Numbered from the stretch's first letter, positions 34,507 through 45,237 are shown. The stretch: DNA of 64,000 nt from Sutcliffiella horikoshii (GCA_001636495.1 KV440964.1:1690666-1754665); one strand, 5' to 3'. Numbers and translations are program-made. Notes: generated by a model not told the origin, from the sequence alone.

Positions 34507-35877
34507 GTGCATATCATAGTAGTCGGTGTAAATTATAAAACGGCCCCTGTTGAAATACGTGAAAAATTGACATTTAATCCAGCTGATCTGAATAAGGCAA
34601 TGGTAGCTTTGAAGGACCAAAAGTCCATCTTGGAAAACATCATTGTTTCTACCTGCAACCGTACGGAAGTCTATGCAGTAGTCGATCAGTTGCATACTGG
34701 ACGTTATTATATTAAAGCTTTCCTTGCAGACTGGTTCGGTTTAGACAAGGAAGAGTTTTCTCCTTACTTAAACATATATGAACATGACGGGGCAATCGAG
34801 CATTTGTACCGGGTGTCCTGTGGATTGGATTCCATGGTGCTTGGGGAAACGCAAATCCTTGGTCAAATCCGGACAAGTTTTCTTGCCGCACAAGAGCATA
34901 AAACGGTCGGAACCATTTTCAATCAATTATTTAAACAAGCTATCACTTTAGCTAAGCGTGCGCATTCCGAAACAGATATTGGATCTAATGCCGTTTCTGT
35001 CAGCTATGCAGCGGTGGAGCTTGCGAAAAAGATTTTCGGGGAATTAAAAAACAAGCATGTGTTAATTTTAGGCGCAGGGAAAATGGGAGAACTCGCCGTC
35101 CAGAACCTTCACAGCAACGGGGTAGAAAGGGTCACGGTTATCAACCGTACCTTGGAAAAAGCAACAAACCTGGCGAATCGTTTCGCTGGCCAGGCAAAGT
35201 CGATGCAGGAGCTTTCCTGTGCGTTGGTAGAAGCGGATATTCTTATCTCTTCTACCGGAGCCAAAGATTATGTTTTGACTAAAGACGATATGACCTATGT
35301 CGAGCGTATGAGAAAAGGGCGTCCACTCTTCATGGTGGATATTGCGGTTCCAAGAGATTTGGACCCTGAATTGGATAAGCTAGAGAGCGTCTTCTTATAC
35401 GATATTGATGATCTTGAGGGAATCGTCAATGCCAACTTGGCAGAACGCAAGAAAGCGGCAGAAGAGATCGAACTGTTCATAGAAGAGGAGATTGTGGAAT
35501 TTAAATACTGGTTGAATACACTTGGTGTGGTTCCGGTCATTTCCGCATTACGTCAAAAAGCGCTGGATATCCAATCGGAAACGATGCAAAGTATCCAACG
35601 TAAACTTCCTCATCTTTCCGAGCGTGAAATTAAGGTCTTAAATAAGCATACAAAAAGCATCATTAATCAGATGTTGCGCGACCCGATTTTACGAGCGAAA
35701 GAACTTTCAGCTGAATCTGACGCAAAAGAATCTCTAGAACTGTTCACTAAAATCTTTAATATCGAAGAAGCGGTTCAGCAAGAAGTTCAAACACAGTACT
35801 ATACTGTAAAAAAGGAAAAGAGCTCCACAGCACCTGTGGGCATCCCGCTTCCTCAAGCTGCGACATACAGGTCGTAA
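34507..35877 (+). CDS. hemA: Glutamyl-tRNA reductase
   Basis: A 456-residue NADPH-dependent enzyme that converts glutamyl-tRNA to glutamate-1-semialdehyde, the first committed step of tetrapyrrole synthesis. The catalytic cysteine is Cys50 in [14 protein letters not shown]. The substrate domain has [16 protein letters not shown], the NADPH site is [11 protein letters not shown] (near residue 188), and the C-terminal helices form the dimerisation domain ([20 protein letters not shown]). The start is GTG at 34507 with GGGGGTG upstream; an in-frame ATG at 34474 is rejected because it adds a non-family leader. It heads hemAXCDBL. Confidence 0.95.
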   Translation: MHIIVVGVNYKTAPVEIREKLTFNPADLNKAMVALKDQKSILENIIVSTCNRTEVYAVVDQLHTGRYYIKAFLADWFGLDKEEFSPYLNIYEHDGAIEHLYRVSCGLDSMVLGETQILGQIRTSFLAAQEHKTVGTIFNQLFKQAITLAKRAHSETDIGSNAVSVSYAAVELAKKIFGELKNKHVLILGAGKMGELAVQNLHSNGVERVTVINRTLEKATNLANRFAGQAKSMQELSCALVEADILISSTGAKDYVLTKDDMTYVERMRKGRPLFMVDIAVPRDLDPELDKLESVFLYDIDDLEGIVNANLAERKKAAEEIELFIEEEIVEFKYWLNTLGVVPVISALRQKALDIQSETMQSIQRKLPHLSEREIKVLNKHTKSIINQMLRDPILRAKELSAESDAKESLELFTKIFNIEEAVQQEVQTQYYTVKKEKSSTAPVGIPLPQAATYRS

Positions 35878-35892
35878 GAGAGGCTGTTAACT

Positions 35893-36726
35893 ATGCTAGA
35901 GATGACTATCGCAAGGCTATATGAATTAACGATTATCATCTATGCCTTAAGCGTACTCTTATATTTTATTGATTTTCTACAACATAACCAGAAGGCTAAC
36001 AAAACGGCCTTCTGGTTACTTGCAATTGTATGGGTATTGCAAACGGTTTTCTTGTTTTTAAGAATGCTCGATACCGGACGTTTTCCGATATTGACCTTGT
36101 ATGAAGGGATGTATTTCTATACATGGGTACTGATAACCTTCTCATTGGTCATCAATCGGATACTCCGTGTGGATTTTATCGTATTTTTTACAAATGTAAT
36201 AGGATTCCTGGTCCTGGCATTGCATACGTTCACCCCGATTCAGCATGAGTCGCAGGTGGTCGCACAGGCTCTAGTATCCGAACTGCTTATCATACATATC
36301 ACGATGGCCATTCTGTCATATGGTGCATTTTCGCTATCTTTTGCCTTTTCCTTGCTTTATATCATTCAATATAAGCTTTTGAAGGAGAAAAAGTGGGGAA
36401 AACGGTTATTGCGTATACAAGACTTGGCGAAGCTTGATCATATGTCCTATGTATTGAATGTGATCGGGGTGCCGATGCTGCTCCTATCCCTTATTTTGGG
36501 GAGTATATGGGCATCCGTAAAATTGTCTGAGTTTCAGTGGTATGACATGAAAGTAATCGGATCCTTTATTGTAATTACCGCATACAGCTATTATTTTTAT
36601 CAAAGACTTGCCAAGGGAATTAGTGGAAAGGCTATTGCCAGCTGGAATATTGCCGCATTTCTAGTCGTCCTCATCAACTTTTTCCTGTTCGGTAGATTAT
36701 CAAATTTTCATTTTTGGATTTTATGA
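35893..36726 (+). CDS. hemX: HemX, cytochrome c assembly-type membrane protein
   Basis: A 277-residue membrane protein with about eight transmembrane helices, related to CcsA/ResC cytochrome assembly proteins. In B. subtilis HemX lowers the amount of HemA. Hydrophobic segments are spread over the length, with family segments TLYEGMYFYTWVLITFSLVI, LIIHITMAILSYGAFSLSFA and LDHMSYVLNVIGVPMLLLSL. It starts 15 bases after hemA, and is followed 41 bases later by hemC. An alternative start at 35902 (MTIARL) is possible. Confidence 0.9.
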   Translation: MLEMTIARLYELTIIIYALSVLLYFIDFLQHNQKANKTAFWLLAIVWVLQTVFLFLRMLDTGRFPILTLYEGMYFYTWVLITFSLVINRILRVDFIVFFTNVIGFLVLALHTFTPIQHESQVVAQALVSELLIIHITMAILSYGAFSLSFAFSLLYIIQYKLLKEKKWGKRLLRIQDLAKLDHMSYVLNVIGVPMLLLSLILGSIWASVKLSEFQWYDMKVIGSFIVITAYSYYFYQRLAKGISGKAIASWNIAAFLVVLINFFLFGRLSNFHFWIL

Positions 36727-36767
36727 TCTTATAGGAGAATCCCAATGGTTTTGGGTAAGGAGGAAAT

Positions 36768-37700
36768 ATGAGAAAAATAATTGTAGGTTCTAGAAGAAGT
36801 AAGCTTGCTTTAACCCAAACGAACTGGGTCATAGATCAACTGAAGGCATTAGGTGCTCCGTTTGATTTTGAAGTGAAGGAAATCGTGACAAAGGGTGATC
36901 AAATCCTTGATGTGACGTTATCCAAAGTCGGGGGAAAAGGTCTTTTTGTAAAAGAGATCGAGCAGGCGATGTTAGATAAAGAAATAGACATGGCCGTCCA
37001 CAGCATGAAGGATATGCCGGCCGTTTTACCGGAAGGGTTGATGATTGGTTGCATCCCGTTCCGTGAGGATCATCGCGATGCATTCATCTCCAAGGATCAT
37101 GTGAAATTTGCTGATCTGCCGAGCGGGTCGATTGTAGGAACAAGCAGTCTGCGCCGCGGTGCACAGTTGCTAGCAAAACGTCCTGACTTAGAAATCAAAT
37201 GGATACGTGGAAATATTGATACGAGACTTGCTAAACTGCAAAATGAAGACTATGATGCCATCATTTTGGCAGCAGCAGGCCTTGCAAGAATGGGTTGGTC
37301 AAGAGATGTCGTAACAGAATTCCTAGATGAGGATCTATGCTTGCCAGCAGTCGGGCAAGGGGCTCTTTCTATCGAATGCCGTGAAGATGATGCAGAATTA
37401 CTCGAGACTTTGGGTTTATTCACGGATTCTGTGACACATAAAGCAGTCACTGCAGAACGTGCTTTCCTTCATAAAATGGAAGGCGGATGCCAGGTTCCAA
37501 TTGCAGGTTATGCCTCTGTAGGACAAGAAGACACAATCACGTTGACCGTACTTGTAGGTGCGCCGGACGGATCTGTTTTGTATAAAGAAAGAATTACGGG
37601 AACTGACCCTGTGAAGGTCGGGCTTGAAGCAGCAGAGAGCCTGACGGAACAGGGAGGAAAGAAATTAATTGATGATGTGAAAAAGGAGCTTGATCAGTAA
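36768..37700 (+). CDS. hemC: Porphobilinogen deaminase
   Basis: A 310-residue hydroxymethylbilane synthase joining four porphobilinogen units. The dipyrromethane cofactor is attached to Cys241 in [11 protein letters not shown]. Other signatures are [16 protein letters not shown], the segment [36 protein letters not shown] and [14 protein letters not shown]. The start has AAGGAGG seven bases upstream. Its stop codon shares one base with the hemD start. Confidence 0.97.
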   Translation: MRKIIVGSRRSKLALTQTNWVIDQLKALGAPFDFEVKEIVTKGDQILDVTLSKVGGKGLFVKEIEQAMLDKEIDMAVHSMKDMPAVLPEGLMIGCIPFREDHRDAFISKDHVKFADLPSGSIVGTSSLRRGAQLLAKRPDLEIKWIRGNIDTRLAKLQNEDYDAIILAAAGLARMGWSRDVVTEFLDEDLCLPAVGQGALSIECREDDAELLETLGLFTDSVTHKAVTAERAFLHKMEGGCQVPIAGYASVGQEDTITLTVLVGAPDGSVLYKERITGTDPVKVGLEAAESLTEQGGKKLIDDVKKELDQ

Positions 37701-38446
37701 TGGATCGTACTTTGCCGTTAGCCGATAAACGCATTCTTATTACAAGAAGCAAAGAGCAGGCAAGGTACTTTTCCACGCAGATACAAGCGCTCGGAGGGAC
37801 CTCGCTAGAAGTCCCTCTTATTCAATTTCAGAGGGTTTCCGAAAGTGTCATTTCTTCGGCGGAGATTGAAGAGAGCCTGCCACACTATGAGTGGATTGTG
37901 TTCACAAGTGTTAATGGCGTGAAGTATTTCTTTGAAATGTTTGATGGTCTTCTGTCGAACAGGATTGCAGTGGTAGGCATTAAAACAAAGAGTGCTCTGG
38001 AAGCTTTAGGATATACGGTGGATATGGTGCCTGAGCGCTTTTCTGCAGAAGATTTAGTGGAGTGTTTTGAAAAGGTGACACCATCCTCTGTGCTACTGAT
38101 ACAAGGGAATCTGGCCCGACCTCTTTTACGTGAAGAACTGAGTAGAATAGGGTACAATGTAAAGCAGATAGTAGTATATGAAAATCAGCTCCGAGTACCG
38201 GAAGAGAAGGAAATGACTGTATTGAAAAAGGGGCAAGTGGACCTTTATACATTTACGAGCCCTTCCACGGTACATAATTTCATCAAATTGTTCGGACTTC
38301 CTGATGGCCCTGTAGCAACAATAGGACCGATTACTAAACAGGCGGCAGAACAGGCGGGTGTAGAGGTGTCCATCAGCCCGGCGGAATACACCATGGATGG
38401 ACTGCTAGCAGAAATCGTGCAATATTTTCAAAGGGAGGATACATAA
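37700..38446 (+). CDS. hemD: Uroporphyrinogen-III synthase
   Basis: A 248-residue enzyme that cyclises hydroxymethylbilane with D-ring inversion. This family is weakly conserved; visible features are [55 protein letters not shown] and the late motif [13 protein letters not shown]. Length and position between hemC and hemB support the call. It overlaps hemC by one base and ends two bases before hemB, indicating tight coupling. Confidence 0.93.
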   Translation: MDRTLPLADKRILITRSKEQARYFSTQIQALGGTSLEVPLIQFQRVSESVISSAEIEESLPHYEWIVFTSVNGVKYFFEMFDGLLSNRIAVVGIKTKSALEALGYTVDMVPERFSAEDLVECFEKVTPSSVLLIQGNLARPLLREELSRIGYNVKQIVVYENQLRVPEEKEMTVLKKGQVDLYTFTSPSTVHNFIKLFGLPDGPVATIGPITKQAAEQAGVEVSISPAEYTMDGLLAEIVQYFQREDT

Positions 38447-38447
38447 T

Positions 38448-39428
38448 ATGAAAGACTTGCAATTTACTCGTCATCGCAGATTAAGGAATTCCGATAACAT
38501 TCGTTCATTAGTGCGCGAAACTTATTTACATAAGGAAGACTTCATTTACCCGATCTTTGTGGTGGAAGGGGAAAACATCAGAAATGAAGTTCCTTCTATG
38601 CCAGGGGTCTATCACCTTTCCCTAGACTTGTTGAATGCGGAAATGGCCGAGGTTTCAGAGCTTGGCATCAAATCGGTTATCGTATTCGGCGTACCAAAAG
38701 AGAAGGATGAAGTGGGAACGCAGGCTTACCATGAGCATGGGATTGTGCAACAGGCGATTACTCAAATCAAAGTGCACTTCCCTGAACTTGTAGTAATTGC
38801 AGATACTTGCCTTTGCCAATACACTTCTCACGGGCACTGTGGAATCGTGGAAGAGGGACGTATTTTAAATGATCCAACTCTTGACCTGTTAGCGCGCACT
38901 GCTGTCAGCCAAGCTCGTGCTGGTGCGGATATCATTGCACCATCCAATATGATGGACGGGTTTGTCGCGGCAATCCGTGCAGGGTTGGATGAAAACGGCT
39001 TTGAAGATGTGCCAATCATGTCTTACGCCGTCAAGTATTCCTCTGCTTTCTACGGACCTTTCCGTGATGCAGCACACAGCTCCCCTCAATTCGGGGACAG
39101 AAAAACCTATCAGATGGATCCGGCGAACCGTCAGGAAGCTCTTCGTGAAGCGGAATCCGATATGCTTGAAGGAGCGGACTTCCTAATTGTGAAGCCTGCA
39201 ATGGCCTACCTCGATATCATCCGTGATGTGAAGAACAACTTCAACGTGCCGGTTGTTGCTTACAATGTGAGCGGGGAATATTCCATGATCAAAGCTGCGG
39301 CCATGAATGGCTGGATCAATGAAAGAGAAATCGTAATGGAAAAGCTGATTGGCATGAAACGTGCAGGTGTGGACTTGATCATTACGTACTATGCGAAAGA
39401 TGTGGCTCGTTGGTTGGACGAGAAGTGA
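38448..39428 (+). CDS. hemB: Porphobilinogen synthase (delta-aminolevulinic acid dehydratase)
   Basis: A 326-residue enzyme that condenses two 5-aminolevulinate molecules. The zinc-binding cysteine cluster is [15 protein letters not shown]. The two Schiff-base lysines are in [16 protein letters not shown] and [14 protein letters not shown]. The N-terminal [15 protein letters not shown] and the central [19 protein letters not shown] are family signatures. It is followed by about 100 bp and hemL. Confidence 0.97.
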   Translation: MKDLQFTRHRRLRNSDNIRSLVRETYLHKEDFIYPIFVVEGENIRNEVPSMPGVYHLSLDLLNAEMAEVSELGIKSVIVFGVPKEKDEVGTQAYHEHGIVQQAITQIKVHFPELVVIADTCLCQYTSHGHCGIVEEGRILNDPTLDLLARTAVSQARAGADIIAPSNMMDGFVAAIRAGLDENGFEDVPIMSYAVKYSSAFYGPFRDAAHSSPQFGDRKTYQMDPANRQEALREAESDMLEGADFLIVKPAMAYLDIIRDVKNNFNVPVVAYNVSGEYSMIKAAAMNGWINEREIVMEKLIGMKRAGVDLIITYYAKDVARWLDEK

Positions 39429-39526
39429 TTTTGAATGATGGGCGGTTCTGCTGGAGACATGGTGGGGCCGCTTCGCTTTAAGATAAAGTGAAATCCATTC
39501 GAGATAAAAGAAAGGATGATAGACAA

Positions 39527-40816
39527 ATGAGAAGTTATGAAAAGTCCAAAGAAGCTTTTGTAGAAGCGTCAAAACTAATGCCAGGTGGAGTAAACAGTCC
39601 GGTTCGTGCATTTAAATCAGTGGATATGGACCCAATCTTCATGGAACGTGGAAAAGGCTCCAAAATATACGATGTGGATGGAAACGAATACATAGATTAC
39701 GTGCTTTCTTGGGGACCACTGATCCACGGCCACTCTAATGACAGAGTAGTGGAAGCAATCAAAAAGGTGACGGAATCCGGAACAAGTTTCGGTGCTCCTA
39801 CCCTCATTGAAAATGAACTGGCAAAGCTTGTGATCGATCGCGTACCTTCGATCGAAGTGGTGCGTATGGTAAGCTCCGGTACGGAAGCGACGATGAGTGC
39901 CCTGCGCTTGGCGCGTGGGTATACGGGACGAAACAAGATTGTGAAGTTTGAAGGCTGCTACCATGGTCATGGGGATTCCCTGTTGATTAAAGCCGGTTCT
40001 GGAGTCGCTACACTTGGTTTGCCAGACAGCCCAGGTGTTCCGGAAGGTGTTGCACAAAACACAATCACCGTGCCTTACAATGACTTGGAAAGCATCCGTT
40101 TTGCCTTCAAGGAGTTCGGTGACGACATTGCTGGTGTTATTGTTGAGCCTGTTGCAGGAAACATGGGGGTAGTACCTCCGCAACCAGGATTCTTGGAAGG
40201 ATTGCGCGATGTGACGACGGAATATGGTGCGTTATTGATATTTGACGAAGTTATGACCGGTTTCCGTGTGGATTACAATTGTGCACAAGGATACTACGGC
40301 GTAACACCTGACTTGACGTGTCTAGGGAAAGTAATCGGTGGCGGCCTGCCTGTTGGTGCTTACGGCGGGAAAGCGGAAATCATGGCACAGATCGCTCCAA
40401 GCGGGCCAATCTACCAGGCTGGAACATTGTCAGGTAACCCGCTTGCCATGACAGCTGGTTATGAAACATTGGCGCAATTGACTCCGGAAACTTATAAAGA
40501 GTTTGCGAAGAAAGCGGACCGTTTAGAAGAAGGAATTGTGGCGCTAGGCGAGAAGTACGATGTTCCTGTTTCCGTGAATCGTGCCGGTTCGATGATCGGT
40601 TTCTTCTTTAACTCTGAAGAAGTGGTGAATTATGATATTGCGAAGTCCTCTGACTTGGGTTATTTCGCAAAGTTCTTCCGCGAGATGGCGAACAACGGAG
40701 TATTTTTACCGCCATCCCAGTTTGAAGGCTTGTTCTTGTCCACCGCACATACGGATGAGGACATCGAAAAAACGTTGGATGCGATTGAGAAATCGTTCGC
40801 AGCGATTAAAGCATAA
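39527..40816 (+). CDS. hemL: Glutamate-1-semialdehyde 2,1-aminomutase
   Basis: A 429-residue PLP enzyme producing 5-aminolevulinate. The PLP lysine is Lys268 in [16 protein letters not shown]. Other signatures are [12 protein letters not shown], the segment [33 protein letters not shown] and [14 protein letters not shown] 39527 matches the family N-terminus ([11 protein letters not shown]) and follows AAAGGA; the open frame to 39488 adds a basic leader without support. It ends the hem operon, with a strong terminator. Confidence 0.96.
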   Translation: MRSYEKSKEAFVEASKLMPGGVNSPVRAFKSVDMDPIFMERGKGSKIYDVDGNEYIDYVLSWGPLIHGHSNDRVVEAIKKVTESGTSFGAPTLIENELAKLVIDRVPSIEVVRMVSSGTEATMSALRLARGYTGRNKIVKFEGCYHGHGDSLLIKAGSGVATLGLPDSPGVPEGVAQNTITVPYNDLESIRFAFKEFGDDIAGVIVEPVAGNMGVVPPQPGFLEGLRDVTTEYGALLIFDEVMTGFRVDYNCAQGYYGVTPDLTCLGKVIGGGLPVGAYGGKAEIMAQIAPSGPIYQAGTLSGNPLAMTAGYETLAQLTPETYKEFAKKADRLEEGIVALGEKYDVPVSVNRAGSMIGFFFNSEEVVNYDIAKSSDLGYFAKFFREMANNGVFLPPSQFEGLFLSTAHTDEDIEKTLDAIEKSFAAIKA

Positions 40817-40833
40817 TAATTGAATAATTTGTA

Positions 40834-40876
40834 CAGCCCGCCCATAGATATTAAATGATGGGGCGGGTTTTTTTGT
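40834..40876 (+). terminator. Terminator of hem operon
   Basis: AGCCCGCCC pairs with GGGCGGGTT around a 17-nt loop and ends in seven T. Confidence 0.85.
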
Positions 40877-40954
40877 GTCTATTGGGATCTATAGTGCCTA
40901 ATCTGGAAGGCAGGGGGGAGAGTAGAGTGGTGAGATGGGGGCCGCCTAGGTGGG

Positions 40955-41079
40955 TTCTGCATTTCCTGTTGCTTGTTGTACATTTCCCAGATTAGCTTCT
41001 CAATTTCCCGAAGTTACTTCTCAATTTCCCAAGCTCACTTCTACCATTCAAGAGCAATGTTCTACAAATTAAAGCAAAC
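40955..41079 (+). repeat. Tandem array of six 21-bp units
   Basis: Units start at 40955, 40976, 40997, 41018, 41039 and 41060. The two central ones read TTCTCAATTTCCCGAAGTTA plus C and TTCTCAATTTCCCAAGCTCA plus C; the outer ones are diverged. The consensus is the reverse complement of the array at 50331-50430. Confidence 0.85.
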
Positions 41080-41203
41080 AGCTACCCAATTACAAATAAC
41101 AAACTATCACTTTACCACCAGCAACCTGTTCGGCCGCCTGCTTCGACATCCACTCAAAAACTCCTTTAGGGGTCTGACCCCCTTAGTAAATTTCTTTTTT
41201 CAT

Positions 41204-41231
41204 TCATATTCCCATCAATCTAATCATACAT
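41204..41231 (+). promoter_or_regulatory. Sigma-E promoter of spoVID
   Basis: TCATATT is separated by 14 bp from CATACAT, a close match to the mother-cell sigma-E consensus. spoVID is a known sigma-E gene, and the site lies about 50 bp before its start. Confidence 0.75.
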
Positions 41232-41278
41232 CTTTATTGATATAGTAAATTTTTTTAGGTGTGAAAGGAGGAACCCCT

Positions 41279-42493
41279 TTGTCTTCAGAACAACAATCGT
41301 GCTTACGGTTTTCAGTAGAGGAATCAATATGGTTTCAAAAGGGACAGGAAGTATCTGAGCTCATCTCCATTGCGTTAGATCCAGATATACAGATTTATGA
41401 GCAGGACCAATATGTTTCCATACGGGGAGCTTTATTATTAACGGGGGAATACAACGTAAATACAGAAGCGGATGCTGAGGAAGAGGAGTATCATCCACAG
41501 GCCCGCGTTGTCCAGGAGGTAGAAGAACGTGAGGATGGGGTCTGCGCCTTGCATCATCGTTTTCCGGTGGACATTACGATACCGAAAAACAGGATCCAGA
41601 GCCTAGACGATATCTATGTGGCAATCGAGTCATTTGACTACAGCGTCCCGACTCGAGGCTGCCTCCAGTTGGACGCAGAGCTGTCGATCTCCGGCATCTA
41701 TGGACATCAACAAAGCAGTCCTGCTTGGGAAGAGGAGCAAGAAGAGACGTATGAAGTGGAACCTAACAGGGACCATGAGGAAGCATATGCTTCACAAAAT
41801 TCTCAAAACCAGGTCAATGAATACGAGCAAGAGCTAGAAACAGACGAACAGGAAGAAGAAGTGTTAGAGTACGAACCGATGTATCGTAGTGCAAATTCCG
41901 ATAATGAGTATGAAGAGGATACCTATCAATACTATACGGAAGATGATGAGGAAGAAGAGATCCTCAATCAGCATGAAATCGATGCGAACATGCAATACAA
42001 TTATAACGCTGATGGCGAGTATGCTCCTTTTGAAGTGGAGGCAAGAAAAGCTCCGGCGATAGAGGAGGAAGCACCCTATAATCCTGCCGACTTTATTTAT
42101 CAAGACAAAGATGCCTATGCGCCGTTGCATTCACTGCATGCCAGCAAAAACGACGACCAGGTAGAAGAAACGTCAAATGTTGTTTCCTTTTTTGATAAAA
42201 GAAAACAGGCATTAGCAGATGCTAATCAACATGATCAGGCCCAATATTCTGAGGAGCCACGAGATGAAAATGATTTATCCCTTACCAAAATTTTCGCGGA
42301 AGATGATGGAGAAGAATTCACCAAGCTGAAAATTTGTATCGTTCAACAGGGAGAGTCGATGGATCACATAGCCGAACGTTATGACGTGAGTATTCAACAA
42401 CTGATTAGGGTCAACAGGCTTTCCACAGATGACCAAGTCAATGAAGGACAGCTACTATATATTCCGGTAAAGGCTTCCTCTAAAAGTCAATAA
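41279..42493 (+). CDS. spoVID: Spore coat morphogenetic protein SpoVID
   Basis: A 404-residue mother-cell protein that drives coat encasement of the forespore. The conserved N-terminal region reads RFSVEESIWFQKGQEVSELI, then SIALDPDIQIYEQDQYVSIR and FPVDITIPKNRIQSLDDIYV. A long, very acidic and repetitive linker (about residues 150-330) follows. The C-terminus (about 355-400) is a LysM domain (ICIVQQGESMDHIAERYDVS). It is shorter than the 575-residue B. subtilis protein, mainly in the linker. I chose TTG 41279 because AAAGGAGG lies seven bases upstream. Confidence 0.93.
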   Translation: MSSEQQSCLRFSVEESIWFQKGQEVSELISIALDPDIQIYEQDQYVSIRGALLLTGEYNVNTEADAEEEEYHPQARVVQEVEEREDGVCALHHRFPVDITIPKNRIQSLDDIYVAIESFDYSVPTRGCLQLDAELSISGIYGHQQSSPAWEEEQEETYEVEPNRDHEEAYASQNSQNQVNEYEQELETDEQEEEVLEYEPMYRSANSDNEYEEDTYQYYTEDDEEEEILNQHEIDANMQYNYNADGEYAPFEVEARKAPAIEEEAPYNPADFIYQDKDAYAPLHSLHASKNDDQVEETSNVVSFFDKRKQALADANQHDQAQYSEEPRDENDLSLTKIFAEDDGEEFTKLKICIVQQGESMDHIAERYDVSIQQLIRVNRLSTDDQVNEGQLLYIPVKASSKSQ

Positions 42494-42626
42494 CCGGCTG
42501 GAGAGGAATGTGAGGGAGGGGTAACCTTTCTCACTTCTTTTTTAGCTAGGCTCTTTTCTCAAAGATTGTAACAGCCTTTACCTATGATGACACTTTAAAA
42601 ATTCACAACGAAAGTGAGTTATCGCT

Positions 42627-43667
42627 ATGCAGACGAATGAGCAAAGCGTCGAAGAGTTAGTTTATCAATATGGGATAACCCCGGAATTTGTGGAAAAGCA
42701 TGGTGGAGTATGGAGAGTCGCGACCAAGAATGGTGCTTTTGCATTGAAGAAAATAAGAAAGGAACATGCCTATCCGCTGTTTCGGAATATACACTCCCTT
42801 TTTCAACGCGGCATCAAGACTGTGGTTCCGATCTATCAGACGAAACAGGGCTATTATTTTATAGAAAGTTATAAAGATGCCTATTACTTGATGCCATGGA
42901 TTGAGGACAACGAAGAGCGGGAACTGGACTTCAAGGACAGCTTGATGTTCAAAGAGCTTGCCAAGCTCCATAGTATGACAGTGCAAGAAAAGGAGTACCC
43001 AGAAGAGGAGATAACCTCCTTTTATGACAGGCTATCTGAAGAGTGGACAAAAGAGCAGCAGGATTTGGAGAAGTTTGTGGATGTTTGCGAAAAGAAGTTA
43101 TATATGTCCCCATTTGAGCTTCAGGTGTGTACCTATGCTCATGAAATTTCGCTCGCTCAAAAATTTTCCCTGCAAAAGCTTGAAAACTGGCAGGAAGCGG
43201 TAAAGGAAACAAAGAAACACAGGGTAGCCATGACACACGGCAGGGTATCGTTTCACCATTTCGTCAAGGATACCGAGGGAATGGGCTACTTCATCAGCTG
43301 GGAACGGGCTAAGCAAGCCGCACCTGCAAACGACATCATCTCTTTTTATCACAGATATTTAAGGACGTACCCGCTTTTTTGCGATGACTGTATTGAATGG
43401 TTCTATGAATATCAGAAGGGGTTCAGTTTGCAACAATATGAAAAGGACCTGACGCTGAGCTATCTCTCACACCCTGCCTCCTTTATGCAAGCAGTCGAAC
43501 AGTTCCAACAGCCACCAAACCCCAACCAAAGGCGTTCCTTAACAGAACGGGAATTGGTAAAAAGGATTCAGGGAAGCTATTGGCTTGCCAAAAATATAGA
43601 GTATGTGGCAGGCAGAATCAATCAGATTGAAGAGCAAAACAAAAACAAAGAGGCCCAAACCAGTTAA
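42627..43667 (+). CDS. ysxE: Spore coat protein YsxE (CotS-like kinase fold)
   Basis: A 346-residue protein of the CotS/YsxE family with an aminoglycoside-phosphotransferase-like fold. In B. subtilis ysxE follows spoVID and its product is a spore coat component. Visible family segments are HGGVWRVATKNGAFALKKIR, YYLMPWIEDNE, MTHGRVSFHHFVKDTEG and ISWERAKQAAPANDIISFYH. The catalytic-loop residues that would be expected in an active kinase (HGD...N) appear as HGRVSFHH, so catalysis is doubtful. A terminator follows. Confidence 0.9.
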   Translation: MQTNEQSVEELVYQYGITPEFVEKHGGVWRVATKNGAFALKKIRKEHAYPLFRNIHSLFQRGIKTVVPIYQTKQGYYFIESYKDAYYLMPWIEDNEERELDFKDSLMFKELAKLHSMTVQEKEYPEEEITSFYDRLSEEWTKEQQDLEKFVDVCEKKLYMSPFELQVCTYAHEISLAQKFSLQKLENWQEAVKETKKHRVAMTHGRVSFHHFVKDTEGMGYFISWERAKQAAPANDIISFYHRYLRTYPLFCDDCIEWFYEYQKGFSLQQYEKDLTLSYLSHPASFMQAVEQFQQPPNPNQRRSLTERELVKRIQGSYWLAKNIEYVAGRINQIEEQNKNKEAQTS

Positions 43668-43684
43668 GCTGGAATGGGCCTTAC
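43650..43684 (+). terminator. Terminator of ysxE
   Basis: GGCCCA and TGGGCC bracket an inner CCAG/CTGG hairpin; only two T follow directly, so efficiency is uncertain. It overlaps the last ysxE codons. Confidence 0.6.
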
Positions 43685-43809
43685 TCATGTACAATAATGC
43701 ATGCATATATTATAAAAACCAGTAATTAATTTACATAATATACAGTAAATTCATGTTAAAATATACTTAGAAATATAAGCTTTATCAGATGAGGGGGTAA
43801 AAAAGTAAA

Positions 43810-44952
43810 GTGAATAAGCTATTATTTTCAAAAAAGAGAATGTCAGAAATTGTTGGATGGTCAGAAGCAAATGGTCGCAGATGGGTTAAACATTTTAAAG
43901 AGTACATCCCTGAAGATCTATCAGGTAATAGAGTCATGTACACTTCTGAATCGTTGCGAATAATGAAGCTTTTAAAAAAGTTAAATGAAGAAGGGCTTAA
44001 CATTGCTGAAATTAAACAGCTTTTTTCAAACGAAGGAATACCTAGGAACAAAAAGGAGGAAAAACTTCTTTTTGATAAATTTAGTACTAACCATAATAAT
44101 TCTATAAAAAATATAAAAGAATCAATTCCTTCAATTAAAGATATGATGATACCTTATTTACATATGATTAAAGATGGAAAAGCCTATCCAGCAAGTGAAA
44201 TTACAGAAAGGTTAGTAAGTCACTTTCGATTAACGGATGAACAACAAGTTATGAAGTATGAAAATACATCTGATATCATCTTTTTATCCAGAGTTCGAAG
44301 TGTACGGTATAGTTTAAAAAAAGAAAACTATATCGAGGAAGTGAATAAACTAACTTACCAAATAACCTCCGAGGGACTTGAATTATTAAGTGAAAATAAG
44401 AATGAAATTGAAGAGGAGATAGAGGAGCTTGAAAAAGTTGTTGATCCGCTCACTATAGTTAAAGAAAAGTTAGATGAATTGAAACAGGAGTTAGCAGAAA
44501 CATTACTTAAGCAATTGCGTAATGTTCATTGGATTAAATTTGAAGATATTGTAATTGAGCTATTGACTGTTATGGGATATGGTGATGGAAAAGTTACTCA
44601 ACGAACGAATGACGAAGGGTTGGATGGGGTTATTAAAGAAGATAAATTAGGTCTTGATAATATCTATGTTCAAGCAAAGCGTTATGGAGCAACTAATTCA
44701 GTTGGAAGGGACGTTGTACAAAGTTTTTCCGGAGCCCTAGAAGGGAAGGGTGCAAGGAAAGGAGTGTTCATCACTACTTCATACTTTACAGACAATGCAA
44801 AACAATATGCGGAACGCTTAGATGCGAAAAAGATAATATTAATCGATGGGAAACAGTTGGCGAAATTAATGATTGATCACAATGTAGGTGTAGATATTAG
44901 TGACACTTTTGTTATTAAAAGTATTGATTATGATTATTTCAAAGATGAATAA
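43810..44952 (+). CDS. Mrr-type restriction endonuclease with MerR-like N-terminal helix-turn-helix
   Basis: A 380-residue three-part protein. Residues 1-75 look like a MerR DNA-binding domain (KKRMSEIVGWSEANGRRWVK, then NEEGLNIAEIKQLF). Residues about 115-200 resemble the winged-helix Mrr N-terminal domain (PYLHMIKDGKAYPASEITER). A glutamate-rich coiled segment links to the C-terminal Mrr catalytic domain: WIKFEDIVIELLTVMGYGDG, Asp272 in DEGLDGVI and the Q288-A-K290 of VQAKRYG, forming the PD-(D/E)XK site. Mrr enzymes cut modified DNA. The start is GTG with GAGGGGG upstream. It is visibly AT-rich, stands alone between ysxE and valS, and has no methyltransferase partner in view. Confidence 0.85.
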   Translation: MNKLLFSKKRMSEIVGWSEANGRRWVKHFKEYIPEDLSGNRVMYTSESLRIMKLLKKLNEEGLNIAEIKQLFSNEGIPRNKKEEKLLFDKFSTNHNNSIKNIKESIPSIKDMMIPYLHMIKDGKAYPASEITERLVSHFRLTDEQQVMKYENTSDIIFLSRVRSVRYSLKKENYIEEVNKLTYQITSEGLELLSENKNEIEEEIEELEKVVDPLTIVKEKLDELKQELAETLLKQLRNVHWIKFEDIVIELLTVMGYGDGKVTQRTNDEGLDGVIKEDKLGLDNIYVQAKRYGATNSVGRDVVQSFSGALEGKGARKGVFITTSYFTDNAKQYAERLDAKKIILIDGKQLAKLMIDHNVGVDISDTFVIKSIDYDYFKDE

Positions 44953-44978
44953 TATATTAACTTGAAAATTATTAGTTT

Positions 44979-45013
44979 ATAAAAAAGCTCAGGCTGGTTG
45001 CTGAGCTTTTTAG
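44979..45013 (+). terminator. Terminator of the Mrr-like gene
   Basis: AAAAAAGCTCAG pairs with CTGAGCTTTTT around GCTGGTTG and ends in T residues. Confidence 0.88.
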
Positions 45014-45047
45014 GTTTTTTAAAGGTAATTATCTTATTAGAATGCAG

Positions 45048-45187
45048 TAACCATGTTGATTGTAGTGGAAGGCGCGTAGACTCCTACGGGAGGAAGGGAC
45101 ATGGGAGACCCCGCAAGGCGTAAGCCTGAGGAGGCTCCCGGACCGCCCGTGGAAAGCGTAGCGCCTGAAACGGAAATCAACAGGTTA
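45048..45187 (+). repeat. Structured intergenic element, copy 9
   Basis: The ends pair as TGTTGATT/AATCAACA. The second helix is AGGCGC/GCGCCT. The fourth is GGGAG/CTCCC, a full replacement of the CTTGAG/CTCAAG helix of other copies. It lies between the Mrr-like gene and the converging HemAT-like gene. Confidence 0.82.
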
Positions 45188-45237
45188 ATGTGATTAGTTA
45201 TAATTATATAATTGTATCGATACCTGGTTATTAATTA

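Noticed and set aside
39429-39526. Possible feature in the hemB-hemL spacer
   Set aside because: The 98 bp spacer shows no hairpin with T-run, promoter or repeat; read-through within the operon is expected.
40973-41245. A 90-codon open frame over the 21-bp array
   Set aside because: The 21-bp period keeps the frame open by arithmetic; there is no ribosome binding site and the other arrays with 20-bp units are not open.
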